This document shows positions 34,263 to 44,562 of a stretch of 60,614 bases of DNA, in pieces. Origin of the DNA: Methylomonas lenta (GTDB lineage Bacteria; Pseudomonadota; Gammaproteobacteria; Methylococcales; Methylomonadaceae). The position numbers and the translations under genes are program-made. A model generated the notes under the pieces. The model saw only the letters and a list, made by a program, of their open reading frames with translations. It ran no database searches and was not told the DNA's origin. The stretch is taken from positions 1 to 60,614 of the forward strand of contig NZ_LUUI01000113.1 in NCBI RefSeq assembly GCF_001644015.1. The letters are read 5' to 3'. Each line of letters opens with the position of its first letter. Position 1 is the stretch's first letter.

Positions 34263-37200
34263 TCAGCCAGTCACCAGCAAGGCGACAGGGAAATTCACCA
34301 GTGTATTCGCAACCACCAAAGAGTTGTCCGAAGCTAGGAGTTCCTTAGTGTAAACATTGCGCCAGCTGACGTGCCTCAATTCTTTTGGTAGATCGATCCT
34401 GGTATCTCGCCAGATGTCATGACCCAGGGGCAGACCGCCATTTTCACCTTTCGTACCGAGCAGTTTTACGGTAAGGCGAGGTGCAACGGCGATAAGTGCT
34501 TCGTTACCTTGGCGCCGAGCGTAGGCGCAGATGTGGTTGGCACGTTCACCCCTCACCGTCAGTGATTGGTAGTCGCCTTTGTAGAAGAGTTCTGGTTTTT
34601 GCGCGCGTAGTGCGAGTGTTCGCCATATTAGATAGAGCTTGGCACGACCATCAGCCATGCCGCCTAACAGAATGTGCAGCCGTTCAATCAGTTCTATCAC
34701 CGGGAAATTCTCCATTTGCCTCAGTTCGTTCAGTAATCTCCCGCGTAGACTGAAATCGACGCTACGGCGGTTATCCGGATCGACTAGATTGAACTGCCAC
34801 AGTTCGCAGCCCTGATAAATGTCAGGCACACCTGGAGAGGTCAGTTTAAGAAGCATAAGCGAGAGACTGTTGAGCAAGCCATGATGCGTAATCCTTTGCG
34901 TCGCCCGCTCGAAGTCGGTGAGAAATAGATTGTTGTCTCCGGGAGTAAGTAAAGTTGCGATGAAATCCGAGAGCGCTGCTTCGTAAGCACTATTGACGTT
35001 AATCCAACTGCTATGTTCTTTGGCTTCACGAACAGCCTTGATCATATAAGCCTCGATCCGAAGACGGTAGGCATCAAGATCATCGAACATCATATCGCCC
35101 AATGGCCAGCTACCGATGAGCGTCTGGTAGAGCAAGTACTCATCGTTGGCCGATGGTACAAGGATACCGTCTATGCTTTGTTTCTTCGTATGATTGATCT
35201 TGCTCCAACCCTTGAGGAAAAGCTTCCATTCGGCAGGTATTTCCGAGAGAACATTGATACGCGTCCGCAGGTCTTCAGAGCGTTTACTGTCATGAGTCGA
35301 TGTTGCCAGCAGGTTGTGGGGCCAGCGCTTGACCCGTGCCCGTGTAACTGCGTGGTAGGCGGCTACTGAAATACCAAATCTGCTGGGATCACCACCGACA
35401 TCATTGAGGGAAACGAGTCGATGGTAGCGATAGAAACTGGTGTCCTCAAGTCCTTTAGCCATCACAGGTGAAGTGAACTGCTGGAACTTCATTGCGAAAA
35501 AGATCACGGCCGAATGGTAGGCCTCAGGGCGTCCTTGGGCAATGTCGGTGGAAAGTACGCTCTGCACAAAAGTGAAAACTCTGCTGTCCAGGGCTGGGTT
35601 GCGCTTTTTGGCAATGGCAATGGCCCATTCGATGTGACCACGATCATTGTCTGAAAGCCCGTTATCGTTGATATAAGTGCGATAGACCGGAAAACAGGCA
35701 ACTACTTCGGCCAGTGCTTCACGCAGGGTGTATAGCGTGAAGTCACAGGTATGACGATCCATCGCTGCGATACGGGCCAGCCGGTAGGCTAATACATTTA
35801 GCTCACTGACCAGCGCTGTGTTCATCACCAAATGCTTGGCTCGATGTACGAGCGCTTCGAAATCGATCGATTCACCTATGAAACGCTCGTAGATACGAGT
35901 CATGCGCCATTTGCTAGATGGGTCGATGAGGAGGCTGTTCGCCAAGTTGGAGAACTGATAGCCGGTCGTACCGTGGATCGGCCAATCCAATGGCAACTGT
36001 TCGTGTTCGGCAAGGATTTTTTCGATGACCAGATAGAGTGGCAGCGGCTCGCCAGCCTCATGGACCCTCCCCCCCACGCTGCTCTGTAAGCGGCTGAAAT
36101 ATTCTCTAGGATTATAGAGCCCATCTGGATGGTCAATGCGCATGCCATTGACCTTTCCCTGCTTCACCAGATCAAGCACAAAATGATGTGTCGCCTCGAA
36201 TACGTCCGGTTCTTCTATGCGTAGAGCGGCGAGGCCGTTGATGTCGAAAAAACGGCGATAGTTGATTTCGTGCGAAGCGATGTGCCAGAAGGCGAGTCGG
36301 TAGCCCTGCTCCTGAATCAGCGCATGCAGCGCGTCGAAGCTAGCCGTGTCGCCAGACCGACCGTTGAAATCGTTGAGGTTATCTCGGATGTGCTGAGCGA
36401 TGTCGGGACTGGCGGCCACCAGCGTAGCAAGATGATGCTTATGCACTTCCTTGTCGCGTTGGCGCTCAGCTCTATGAGAAGGCTCGGTGTCGAGTCTGGT
36501 CGGTAATCGGGCAAACGCAGTGAGCAGGGTTTGTAGTTCGATATTGCGCTGATCGGTTTCTCCCAGCACCGCCACCAGGCGCTCGTAGCGATGGAGGACT
36601 ATCAGCGGATAGGTGGCTGGATCGATGGGCATCCGGTGTTGATAATAGAAGAGGCTGAATTCGCCGCGCACGCTATCGAATTCCAAAATTATTTCGCCGC
36701 GTTCAAGTACGGTAGCGTAATAGTCGCCAAGCACAGGCAGTAACACTTTGCCTTTGATATCCGGATTGAGCGGATCCCAGTCGATGTCGAAGCACTTGGC
36801 GTGTACAGCAGCGGGGCCATTTTCTAACACGTCGAGCCACCAGGCATTGTCGCAACCCATCACGCCCATATGGTTGGGCACAACATCGATGATCTGCCCC
36901 ATATCATGTTCATGAAGGACGGCGACGAAGCGTTCGTAATCCTCCTGCGTACCGATCTCGGGGTTAAGGACGCCATGGTCGACAACATCGTAACCATGAC
37001 TACTTCCCGGACGTGCCTTCAGGTAGGGAGATGCATAGCAATGGCTGATACCAAGTTTGGCGAGATAGGGCACTATTTCTACTGCCTGCGAGAAGGTAAA
37101 ATCCTTATTGAATTGCAGTCGGTAGATAGCCCGAGGAATCGCCGCCGAATGTACCGGCAGCTCCGGTCGCGGTACCACCGCGCTGCCACGCTCGTTCCGC

Positions 37201-39374
37201 ACCACTTCCGTAGCCTGCGTAAAACATTCATCAACGCACCAGTCCTCTAGGTCAAGCGGCAGGCGGCGCGACCAGTTAGGATGCTGATTTTCACGAGTGC
37301 CCGGTAGGTTGGCCTGTTCCAAGATGCCAAAAATATCTTCTGGCTGAATTACTAGTACCATGGACGGTGTACGCGCCAGATAGGCGTGGATCGCGTTAAT
37401 GAAGGGAGCGGTCAACTCCTTCACAGCCACCGGTTGCTCGCTCGCCCCCTCAGGAAGCAGGCCTTCATGTTCGAGCGCGAGGAGCATGCGTGCACGATCC
37501 TGGGCGCGCTCAACGACAAAGCGCTCATACAGCTCCTGGGACGGAAACAGCTTTAGCTCTACGCGTCTGTGAAGATCACTGCCTTTCCAAAACCCTGCCA
37601 AGGTGGGCAGATCGTGAGTACTAGCAGCCACCAGTGCCTGGTGCGGATAGCTGCTAGGTGCCGCGAACCCCCCATCTTCGTCACGCTCGAAGATAAAGGG
37701 TTGATAGGACATAAGGTCGGTGGCGGTGAACCGTGTGCGCAGTCCCTCGGGCACTGTACCAAGCACTTCGCCGATGACCAAACACTGGTTACGCCAACTT
37801 TCCAGTGCGACGATGCCAAGTAGCTCATCGAGCGCATAGGCAACATAAGCGCCTTCGCTGGCCGGTCGGCCCGCAGGAACCCAGAACAGCCGCGTTAGGC
37901 ACATGGCATGGTCGATGCGGAGTGCGCCAGCATGCCGCATGTTGGCGCGCAGCACTTCGATTAGCGGCGCATAGGCTACCCCGCGCAGACGATGAGGAAT
38001 GTAAGGAGGCAGCCCCCAGTCCTGCCCCATTCGGTTGATCAGGTCGGGCGGCGCTCCAGTGTAGGCGCCGGCTGCAAATACGCCCTGCCAACCCCAGACT
38101 TCCGCGCCACCCGGATTGGCACCTACGGCAAGATCGGCATACAGACCGATACCAAGACCGCGTAGCCACGATTGTCGGCCAGCCTCGCCTAATTGAATGT
38201 CAGCCAAATATTGTAACCAGGCGTAAAACGTCACCGCCGACTCATGTTCAGCAACAAAATTCGCTACGGCGGTACTTTCGGGATCGCGGTAGGCTTCAGG
38301 CCACACTGGCCAACCCCAGGTCATGTCATCTTGGGCTTGAAAATGGGCCTGTAGCGCCTCGAAACGGGCCAGACGCTCCAGAGACGTGCCGGATTTGTCA
38401 CGATAAAGGAAAAACGCCTGCGCATGCTCCGAATTCTGCGTCAGATGCCGCTCGCGGAAATGTTCATAGAGCAGATTAAGCACCTCACGTTTGATCTGGG
38501 CGACTCCCGTATAGTTCACCAGCTCTTCCGCCAATAGGCTGCGTAACCGGGCCTGAAACTGTGGCATGGCAACCAGCATCTGTGCTGCTGTGCACTCGTG
38601 GAACTCGGCCACCGCCTCCACATCGATATAAAGCGTGTTGAGCGCTGATCGGCACGACGGGCTGTAGGGACTGATGTGTTCGGGATTGTTCGGAAACAGC
38701 TCGTGAAGCGGATTGAGGCCGATGATGCCGCCCCCCGAATCGGCTGTTATGTCGACCAAGTGACGCAGATCCGTGAAGTCGCCGATACCCCAGTTGCGTC
38801 GTGAGCGAAGTCCGTATAACTGTACGGCGAGCCCCCAGACACGTACGCCGTCGCGGATCACCTTAGGCTGATAGCAGATTGTTGGTACGACGATTACAGG
38901 CATTTCTACTGCCGAGCCGTCAGGTCTTTCGATTACAAACTTGTGGTAACCGAGTTCTTCGACCTTCAGCAGCTCTAAAGTATGGCGGGAAAATTCGGCG
39001 TCGACGACATGGCGCTTTCTGATTAGCGGTAAGCGCTCTGGCACACACGCTCCCTGCTGCGTCGCCCCGGATTCTAGCTGCAGTACCCAGTTCAGAGTGC
39101 TACTGGCTAGCCGAACCGGTACTGTAAACTCAATGCGAATTGGCTCGTCACAACGCACCACTGTCACTGGAGGTAACAGCCGTAACCATTCGGCGTTCTC
39201 AAGATCACGCTGAATACGCGCTGGGTCGGTTTCGTGTCCCGACAGGCCCATTGCTGTGAGCAGAACCTTCCGAGTGGCATCAGAAGTCAGATGCCGATTA
39301 CCCCATATGTCAGTGTGTTCATCGGCGATGCCACAAAAGGCTGCAAGCTCATGCAGTGCGCTCTTCCTTGTCAC
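34263..39374 (-). CDS. Fusion: 4-alpha-glucanotransferase + malto-oligosyltrehalose synthase
   Basis: 1703 residues from GTG 39374, which overlaps the treZ stop (GTGA). An upstream ATG at 39473 is rejected as too far inside treZ. Residues ~1-710 are MalQ, with RSRRNWGIGDFTDLRHLVDI, nucleophile LRIDHAMCLTRLFWVPAG, acid in VIGEVLGTVPEG and ASTHDLPTLAGFW. Residues ~755-1703 are TreY, with SHCYASPYLKARPGSSHGYD, VNGMRIDHPDGLYNP, YLVIEKILAEHE and STHDSKRSEDLRTRI. MalQ lengthens alpha-1,4-glucans. TreY turns the reducing end into a trehalose unit that TreZ releases. Fusing them is uncommon. Last gene of the operon. Confidence 0.93.
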   Translation of the reverse strand: MTRKSALHELAAFCGIADEHTDIWGNRHLTSDATRKVLLTAMGLSGHETDPARIQRDLENAEWLRLLPPVTVVRCDEPIRIEFTVPVRLASSTLNWVLQLESGATQQGACVPERLPLIRKRHVVDAEFSRHTLELLKVEELGYHKFVIERPDGSAVEMPVIVVPTICYQPKVIRDGVRVWGLAVQLYGLRSRRNWGIGDFTDLRHLVDITADSGGGIIGLNPLHELFPNNPEHISPYSPSCRSALNTLYIDVEAVAEFHECTAAQMLVAMPQFQARLRSLLAEELVNYTGVAQIKREVLNLLYEHFRERHLTQNSEHAQAFFLYRDKSGTSLERLARFEALQAHFQAQDDMTWGWPVWPEAYRDPESTAVANFVAEHESAVTFYAWLQYLADIQLGEAGRQSWLRGLGIGLYADLAVGANPGGAEVWGWQGVFAAGAYTGAPPDLINRMGQDWGLPPYIPHRLRGVAYAPLIEVLRANMRHAGALRIDHAMCLTRLFWVPAGRPASEGAYVAYALDELLGIVALESWRNQCLVIGEVLGTVPEGLRTRFTATDLMSYQPFIFERDEDGGFAAPSSYPHQALVAASTHDLPTLAGFWKGSDLHRRVELKLFPSQELYERFVVERAQDRARMLLALEHEGLLPEGASEQPVAVKELTAPFINAIHAYLARTPSMVLVIQPEDIFGILEQANLPGTRENQHPNWSRRLPLDLEDWCVDECFTQATEVVRNERGSAVVPRPELPVHSAAIPRAIYRLQFNKDFTFSQAVEIVPYLAKLGISHCYASPYLKARPGSSHGYDVVDHGVLNPEIGTQEDYERFVAVLHEHDMGQIIDVVPNHMGVMGCDNAWWLDVLENGPAAVHAKCFDIDWDPLNPDIKGKVLLPVLGDYYATVLERGEIILEFDSVRGEFSLFYYQHRMPIDPATYPLIVLHRYERLVAVLGETDQRNIELQTLLTAFARLPTRLDTEPSHRAERQRDKEVHKHHLATLVAASPDIAQHIRDNLNDFNGRSGDTASFDALHALIQEQGYRLAFWHIASHEINYRRFFDINGLAALRIEEPDVFEATHHFVLDLVKQGKVNGMRIDHPDGLYNPREYFSRLQSSVGGRVHEAGEPLPLYLVIEKILAEHEQLPLDWPIHGTTGYQFSNLANSLLIDPSSKWRMTRIYERFIGESIDFEALVHRAKHLVMNTALVSELNVLAYRLARIAAMDRHTCDFTLYTLREALAEVVACFPVYRTYINDNGLSDNDRGHIEWAIAIAKKRNPALDSRVFTFVQSVLSTDIAQGRPEAYHSAVIFFAMKFQQFTSPVMAKGLEDTSFYRYHRLVSLNDVGGDPSRFGISVAAYHAVTRARVKRWPHNLLATSTHDSKRSEDLRTRINVLSEIPAEWKLFLKGWSKINHTKKQSIDGILVPSANDEYLLYQTLIGSWPLGDMMFDDLDAYRLRIEAYMIKAVREAKEHSSWINVNSAYEAALSDFIATLLTPGDNNLFLTDFERATQRITHHGLLNSLSLMLLKLTSPGVPDIYQGCELWQFNLVDPDNRRSVDFSLRGRLLNELRQMENFPVIELIERLHILLGGMADGRAKLYLIWRTLALRAQKPELFYKGDYQSLTVRGERANHICAYARRQGNEALIAVAPRLTVKLLGTKGENGGLPLGHDIWRDTRIDLPKELRHVSWRNVYTKELLASDNSLVVANTLVNFPVALLVTG

Positions 39375-41227
39375 AGTACGGCATCCGTTAGCTGCCAGAT
39401 CGCTGACCAGGGTGGCAGATAGTTGGGTTGTGCCTTTTCCATGTTCGAGGTAGCGAACAACATTCGCCCACACTCTGGCATTACTTCCACTGCTTGTTCC
39501 ATGCCTAAATTTGCCAGCAATTCGAGTTCGCTGTCGTCACCTAATTTCCATCGCAAACGCAATATCTTGGGAGTGATATGGGAAACCGTAGTATTGCCGG
39601 TTAGGTGAGACATCCCTGTGAGACGGGGAACGATTTCGTGTTGCCGTAAGGTCAGCAATCGGCGGTAAAGCGCATGCATCGTACTGTGGGGCTCGCGGTT
39701 TAGTAGGGTCCAGTCGAGCTTACTGGTTGCGAAAGTGCTTGTGGCGTTGGGGTCGGGAATACACTCGCGTGTTGCGGGATCAATAAATTTGGCAAATTTG
39801 GCAAATTCGCGCCGGCGACCGTCGGTCACTGCTTGTGCAAGATCAGCGTTGAAATCGCAGAAAAACAGAAAGGGTTGATGTGTAGCGAACTCTTCGCCCA
39901 TGAAAATCAGTGGTGGCTGCGGGGCTAACAGAAGTATGGCGGTTACTGCTTCCAAAGCGGCTGGTGAAACAAGCTGACAGAGCCGCTCGCCGAAAGCGCG
40001 GTTGCCAATCTGATCGTGCGTTTGCAAAAAGTTGATGAAAGCCGTTGGTGGCAGGTGGCCGCTCGGTTCGCCGCGTTTTGCGCCACCTCGGAACGGTGAT
40101 GGTTCGCCCTGAAAAGCAAAACCTTCAGCCAGGCAGCGCGTCAACGCCATTATCGGATCAGTGGCATAGTCAGCATAATAGCCGTCGATTTCATGGGTGG
40201 TAATGACATGCAGCGCGTGATGCAGGTCGTCGTTCCATTGCGCAACGCCGCCAACTCTTAGGCCATGCTGCCAACTCCGGCTTTCGAGATAATGGGCTTG
40301 ATTCTTGTCATTTTCGAGAATCAGATGCACGTAGCGCTCGCGGCCAGGTCCTGTTTGAATCGCGTCGCGAATTTCTTCGACGATATCAGGCGAATTGTTG
40401 TCAAAGATCGCATGAATGGCATCGAGACGCAGCCCATCCAGGCGATATTCCTCAATCCAGTAAAGGGCGTTACAGATGAAGAAGTCGCGTGCCGTTCGAC
40501 TTTTGGGGCCATCGAAGTTGATCGCCGAGCCCCACTGTGTGTGATGGCGTGAATTGAAGAACTCTTGACAGTAGCAGAACAGGTAGTTGCCCTCGGGGCC
40601 GAAATGATTGTAGACCACATCAAGAATCACCATTAGTCCACGTTCATGGGCAGCGTTGATCAGGTGTTTGAAATCCTCCGGCCTGCCATAGGATGCGTCA
40701 GGTGCAAAAGGCAGTACACCGTCGTAACCCCAATTTCGGCGCCCAGGGAAGTCGGCTACCGGCATGATTTCGAGTGCTGTAACACCCAGTTCAACCAAAT
40801 AATCAAGGCGTGCTTCGACGCCGGCGAAATTGCCCGCAACTGAAAAAGTGCCAACATGCAGCTCGTAAATGACGGCCTGTTCCCATGGCCGACCGAGCCA
40901 GATATCATCAGTCCACTCGAAAGCGCCTGGGTCGATGACTTCAGAGGCGCCATGCACATCGCTGGGATTGAAGCGAGAGGCAGGATCGGGCACCAGTAAA
41001 CCGTCGGGAAGCAGGAAACGGTAGTGGTCGCCCGGGCTTGAGCTGGCCAGGTTTAGTTCGTGCCAGCCATCTTCCGATCGCTGCATGCAGAAATCGGAGG
41101 TTAAGCCGTTTTCTAAGCGTAGCACCATATTCGAGACGGATGGCGCCCAGATACGAAAACACACACCACCGGCGATCAGCTCTGCGCCGAAGGGCATGGA
41201 GAAAGCATGCCGTGAGCCCATATTCAT
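39371..41227 (-). CDS. treZ: Malto-oligosyltrehalose trehalohydrolase
   Basis: 618 residues. N-terminal carbohydrate-binding beta domain (~1-100, GVCFRIWAPSVSNMVLRLEN), then a GH13 barrel with YELHVGTFSVAGNFAG, NHFGPEGNYL, the nucleophile DGLRLDAIHAIFD, the acid in VHLILENDKN and LQTHDQIGNRAFGE, and a C-terminal beta domain. It releases free trehalose from malto-oligosyltrehalose made by TreY. It overlaps the stop of the upstream gene by 4 bases (ATGA) and its own stop overlaps the next start (GTGA), so all three genes form one coupled unit. Confidence 0.95.
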   Translation of the reverse strand: MNMGSRHAFSMPFGAELIAGGVCFRIWAPSVSNMVLRLENGLTSDFCMQRSEDGWHELNLASSSPGDHYRFLLPDGLLVPDPASRFNPSDVHGASEVIDPGAFEWTDDIWLGRPWEQAVIYELHVGTFSVAGNFAGVEARLDYLVELGVTALEIMPVADFPGRRNWGYDGVLPFAPDASYGRPEDFKHLINAAHERGLMVILDVVYNHFGPEGNYLFCYCQEFFNSRHHTQWGSAINFDGPKSRTARDFFICNALYWIEEYRLDGLRLDAIHAIFDNNSPDIVEEIRDAIQTGPGRERYVHLILENDKNQAHYLESRSWQHGLRVGGVAQWNDDLHHALHVITTHEIDGYYADYATDPIMALTRCLAEGFAFQGEPSPFRGGAKRGEPSGHLPPTAFINFLQTHDQIGNRAFGERLCQLVSPAALEAVTAILLLAPQPPLIFMGEEFATHQPFLFFCDFNADLAQAVTDGRRREFAKFAKFIDPATRECIPDPNATSTFATSKLDWTLLNREPHSTMHALYRRLLTLRQHEIVPRLTGMSHLTGNTTVSHITPKILRLRWKLGDDSELELLANLGMEQAVEVMPECGRMLFATSNMEKAQPNYLPPWSAIWQLTDAVL

Positions 41228-44200
41228 TGGCCCTCTAGCCTGCGCAGCAGGCTAAAGAGAGGGATGGACAGCCAATCAGGGCGTTGCTCCATTTCATGGC
41301 ACAATTCGTCTAGTATTTTTTCGAAGGTGAAGAACTCGATCAGGGCAACTGTCGACGCCATGTCGCTCGTAAATGTCCAAGATTGCTCGGTGACGGCGTA
41401 GTAACCGGCCAGGAAAGCGGCAGTGCTTTCCGCTTCCCATCGCTGAACCAACGGCCCAAGGCGATGACGATCGTGGGGGCGCTCGGCAGTGGCGCGATTG
41501 GTGGCCATGGCAGAAACGTAGCTGAAACAGCACAACATGCTCGCTACGTCGCGCAGGGGGCTGTGTTTGCAGCGGCGCATGGTCAACGGACACTCAGGAT
41601 CGCCCTCGAAATCGGTGATGACGAAGTCGTTCTGTACCCTCAGCACTTGGCCGAGATGATAGTTGCCGTGATAGCGCGTTTTTAGCCCTCCGACATGATC
41701 CAGACTGCGCTGCGAAAAATGTTCCAGCAGGAGCTGACGCTGCGCTAACAAGCGATTGATGCCGATGCGGATTTCTTCCGGTACGGCTTCGCGGAAAACT
41801 TCGAGCGCGTCTAGAGCTGACACAGCACTCAGGTGCGTAGCCTGGCTCCAAGAGACAATGTCTTCCGGCACGATGGGTTCGGGAGTGAAGGCCGGATCGC
41901 CCGTCTCCTGGCTAAAGGCAAGGTGGAGTTCCCCTGTGCGGCGTCCGACAATTTCCATAAGCGCCAGGAAGTAACCATGCGGGCTGTCGGCGCCACTAGT
42001 CGCGTTTACGTCGCTGTCCGCAAGCTGGTCAGCGAGGAAGCGGGCAACGTAGTCCAGTGCGAAAGACCAACCATTGCTTTGGTGTTCGACATAAGGCTGC
42101 AACAGCGCCAGGGTATAGGGAACGTCCGTCGCGTCGCGGATCTCGATCGAGCCGGCCACCGGCACCGCATGTAAAAAACCAGCCGATTCGGTAAGATAGC
42201 GGCCTACCTCCACCTCCGGGTTGATGCCTGGTTGCAAGCGGCGGTAACATTTGAGGAAAAGACGGTTGTCGAAATACACGGCAGTGTTGCTCTGCTCGAG
42301 AGCCGGGTGGCTCACGTCGGTGTCGATGCCGTCGGCTAGCGCAGCAAAAGACTGATAGGCTTGAAATTCGATGCGTAACTTGCCAAATTCCAGAACGAGG
42401 CCTGTACTGATGCCACGTGCCAACGCGCGGCAAAAGCGTTCGTCGCCGAAAGCGCCATAGAGCATGCCCATACGTGCTTTATGGCGCACCTTCGCCAAAG
42501 TCCAAGTTGACAGTGTCATCAATTGTTCTTCAGTGACGTCGTCTTCCCAGCGGATCGCCAATGGCAGGAAATAACGCTCCGGCTCAAGATCTGTGTAGCA
42601 TACTTCGATGAGGGTAAGCAGCCAACTGCCTTCCTGTGTGTTCCATTCACCTTTTTCTACTATCGACAGGCCTTCGATAGTGCGGTTTTTTTCCTTGAAC
42701 CAGTGTTTGGAGGCGAGATAAGGCCCAATCACACTGTGTGTAAGTTGGCTCGCGGTTGCGGTCGAAATTATGCGCTGAACCAGACTGGCATCGGCGTGAA
42801 CCCCTGGCAATGCTATCCAAGCCTCGGTGAGTACCAACACCGGCAGTTCCGATCGAATCATGCGCACTTCGTGCCAGTAGGGAATCTCGACGTCGGAGGC
42901 GAGACGGAAACTGAAATAACCATAACCTTTAAGCGTAAGCTGGTAAGGCAGAGCTTCGATGGGAGGAAAGGATGTGCCGCCGAGTAGTTCAACTGGCACC
43001 CGCTCTTTCCATACAGCGAGGTCGAGCTCTACGGGTTGTGCGGTGCGTGCTAGGTTGACCACACAGAGAATGATCTCATCCTGCCATATTCGTACGTAGG
43101 CCAGTATTTTACGATTGGCCGATTTAAGGAATTGCAATCTGCCTCGGCCAAAGGCGTGATATTTCTTACGAACGGCAATTAGGCGTTTGGTCCAGTGTAA
43201 CAGCGAAGACAGATTGCGGCTCTGTGCCTCGACGTTGACAGCTTGGTAACCGTATATCGGATCCATGATAGGTGGCAGATAGAGACGCTGAGGATCCGCG
43301 CTCGAGAAGCCGCCGTTGCGGTCAGGCGACCACTGCATGGGAGTACGTACACCGTTGCGGTCGCCCAGAAAAATATTGTCGCCCATGCCTAATTCGTCGC
43401 CATAGTAGATGATCGGAGAACCAGGCATGGTCATAAGCAGGAAATTCATTAGTTCGATCTTGTCGCGATTGTTGTCCATTAAAGAAGCTAGTCGGCGACG
43501 GATGCCGACATTGACACGCATGCGAGGATCGGCAGCGTACATCTGATACATGTAATCGCGCTCGCGACTGGTGACCATCTCAAGTGTGAGTTCGTCGTGA
43601 TTACGCAGAAAGATTGCCCACTGGCAGTTCTCTGGGATGTCCGGCGTCTGATGCATGATCTCGACGATCGGGTGCCTATCCTCCTGCGCTACTGCCATGT
43701 AGATGCGCGGCATCAGCGGAAAATGGTAGGCCATGTGACACTCATCGCCGTCGCCAAAATACTTGCATACATCCTCCGGCCACTGATTGGCTTCCGCCAG
43801 CAGCATGCGGTTCTGGTAATGTGTGTCGATGACGGCCCGAATCTGCTTTATAACAGCATGCGTTTCGGGTAGATTCTCATTGTTGGTGCCTTCGCGCACG
43901 CAGAGGTAGGGAATTGCATCCAGTCGCAGGCCGTCCACTCCCATGTCCAGCCAAAATCGCATGATGCGGATTACTGCCTTGACTACCGCCGGATTGTCAA
44001 AATTCAGATCCGGTTGATGCGAGAAAAACCGATGCCAGTAGTAGGCCCTCGCCACTTCATCCCAGGCCCAGTTCGATTTCTCGCTATCTGTGAAGATGAT
44101 CCTGGTCTCGGGGAATTTCTTATCGGTGTCGCTCCAAACATAGAAATTACGTTTGCTTGAGCCAGCTGGTGCGCGACGCGCTGCTTGGAACCAGGGGTGT

Positions 44201-44562
44201 TGATCCGAAGTGTGGTTAATGATCAGTTCGGTGATGATCTTCAGTCCGCGCTGGTGTGCCTCGCGGATGAACTGGCGTACATCGGCCAAGCTGCCATAGT
44301 CGGCATGGACACCGCGGTAATCTGCAATGTCGTAACCATCGTCCTTGAACGGAGAAGGATAGAAAGGCAGCAACCAGAGCGTGTTGATACCGAGATCCTG
44401 CAGGTAGTCGAGCTTCTCAGTCAGACCTCTGAAATCACCGAAGCCGTTATCGTTGCCATCAAAGAAAGCTTTGACGTGCACTTCGTAGATGATGGCATCG
44501 CGGTACCAGAGCGGATCATCGTTCCAGTTCGGCATGGAAGGAGAATGAGATTCGTCAGTCAT
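41224..44562 (-). CDS. treS: Fusion: trehalose synthase (TreS) + maltokinase
   Basis: 1112 residues from ATG 44562 (GAGGTG a few bases upstream); another ATG 24 bases earlier is less well placed. Residues ~1-550 are a GH13 trehalose synthase (WYRDAIIYEVHVKAFFDGN, DGLRLDAIPYL, LLAEANQWPED, FLRNHDELTLEM). Residues ~600-1112 are a maltokinase: N-cap ASKHWFKEKNRTIEGL, then RLFLKCYRRLQPGINPEVEV and the catalytic KTRYHGNYHLGQVL and FVITDFEGDP. TreS interconverts trehalose and maltose, and the kinase makes maltose 1-phosphate for GlgE-type glucan synthesis. This fusion is known in other bacteria. First gene of the operon. Confidence 0.95.
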   Translation of the reverse strand: MTDESHSPSMPNWNDDPLWYRDAIIYEVHVKAFFDGNDNGFGDFRGLTEKLDYLQDLGINTLWLLPFYPSPFKDDGYDIADYRGVHADYGSLADVRQFIREAHQRGLKIITELIINHTSDQHPWFQAARRAPAGSSKRNFYVWSDTDKKFPETRIIFTDSEKSNWAWDEVARAYYWHRFFSHQPDLNFDNPAVVKAVIRIMRFWLDMGVDGLRLDAIPYLCVREGTNNENLPETHAVIKQIRAVIDTHYQNRMLLAEANQWPEDVCKYFGDGDECHMAYHFPLMPRIYMAVAQEDRHPIVEIMHQTPDIPENCQWAIFLRNHDELTLEMVTSRERDYMYQMYAADPRMRVNVGIRRRLASLMDNNRDKIELMNFLLMTMPGSPIIYYGDELGMGDNIFLGDRNGVRTPMQWSPDRNGGFSSADPQRLYLPPIMDPIYGYQAVNVEAQSRNLSSLLHWTKRLIAVRKKYHAFGRGRLQFLKSANRKILAYVRIWQDEIILCVVNLARTAQPVELDLAVWKERVPVELLGGTSFPPIEALPYQLTLKGYGYFSFRLASDVEIPYWHEVRMIRSELPVLVLTEAWIALPGVHADASLVQRIISTATASQLTHSVIGPYLASKHWFKEKNRTIEGLSIVEKGEWNTQEGSWLLTLIEVCYTDLEPERYFLPLAIRWEDDVTEEQLMTLSTWTLAKVRHKARMGMLYGAFGDERFCRALARGISTGLVLEFGKLRIEFQAYQSFAALADGIDTDVSHPALEQSNTAVYFDNRLFLKCYRRLQPGINPEVEVGRYLTESAGFLHAVPVAGSIEIRDATDVPYTLALLQPYVEHQSNGWSFALDYVARFLADQLADSDVNATSGADSPHGYFLALMEIVGRRTGELHLAFSQETGDPAFTPEPIVPEDIVSWSQATHLSAVSALDALEVFREAVPEEIRIGINRLLAQRQLLLEHFSQRSLDHVGGLKTRYHGNYHLGQVLRVQNDFVITDFEGDPECPLTMRRCKHSPLRDVASMLCCFSYVSAMATNRATAERPHDRHRLGPLVQRWEAESTAAFLAGYYAVTEQSWTFTSDMASTVALIEFFTFEKILDELCHEMEQRPDWLSIPLFSLLRRLEGQ

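Noticed and set aside
37825-38169. Long frames on both strands inside malQ-treY
   Set aside because: The gene is GC-rich, which opens the other frames. Arg/Cys-rich translations have no family match, and the real frame has full catalytic motifs.
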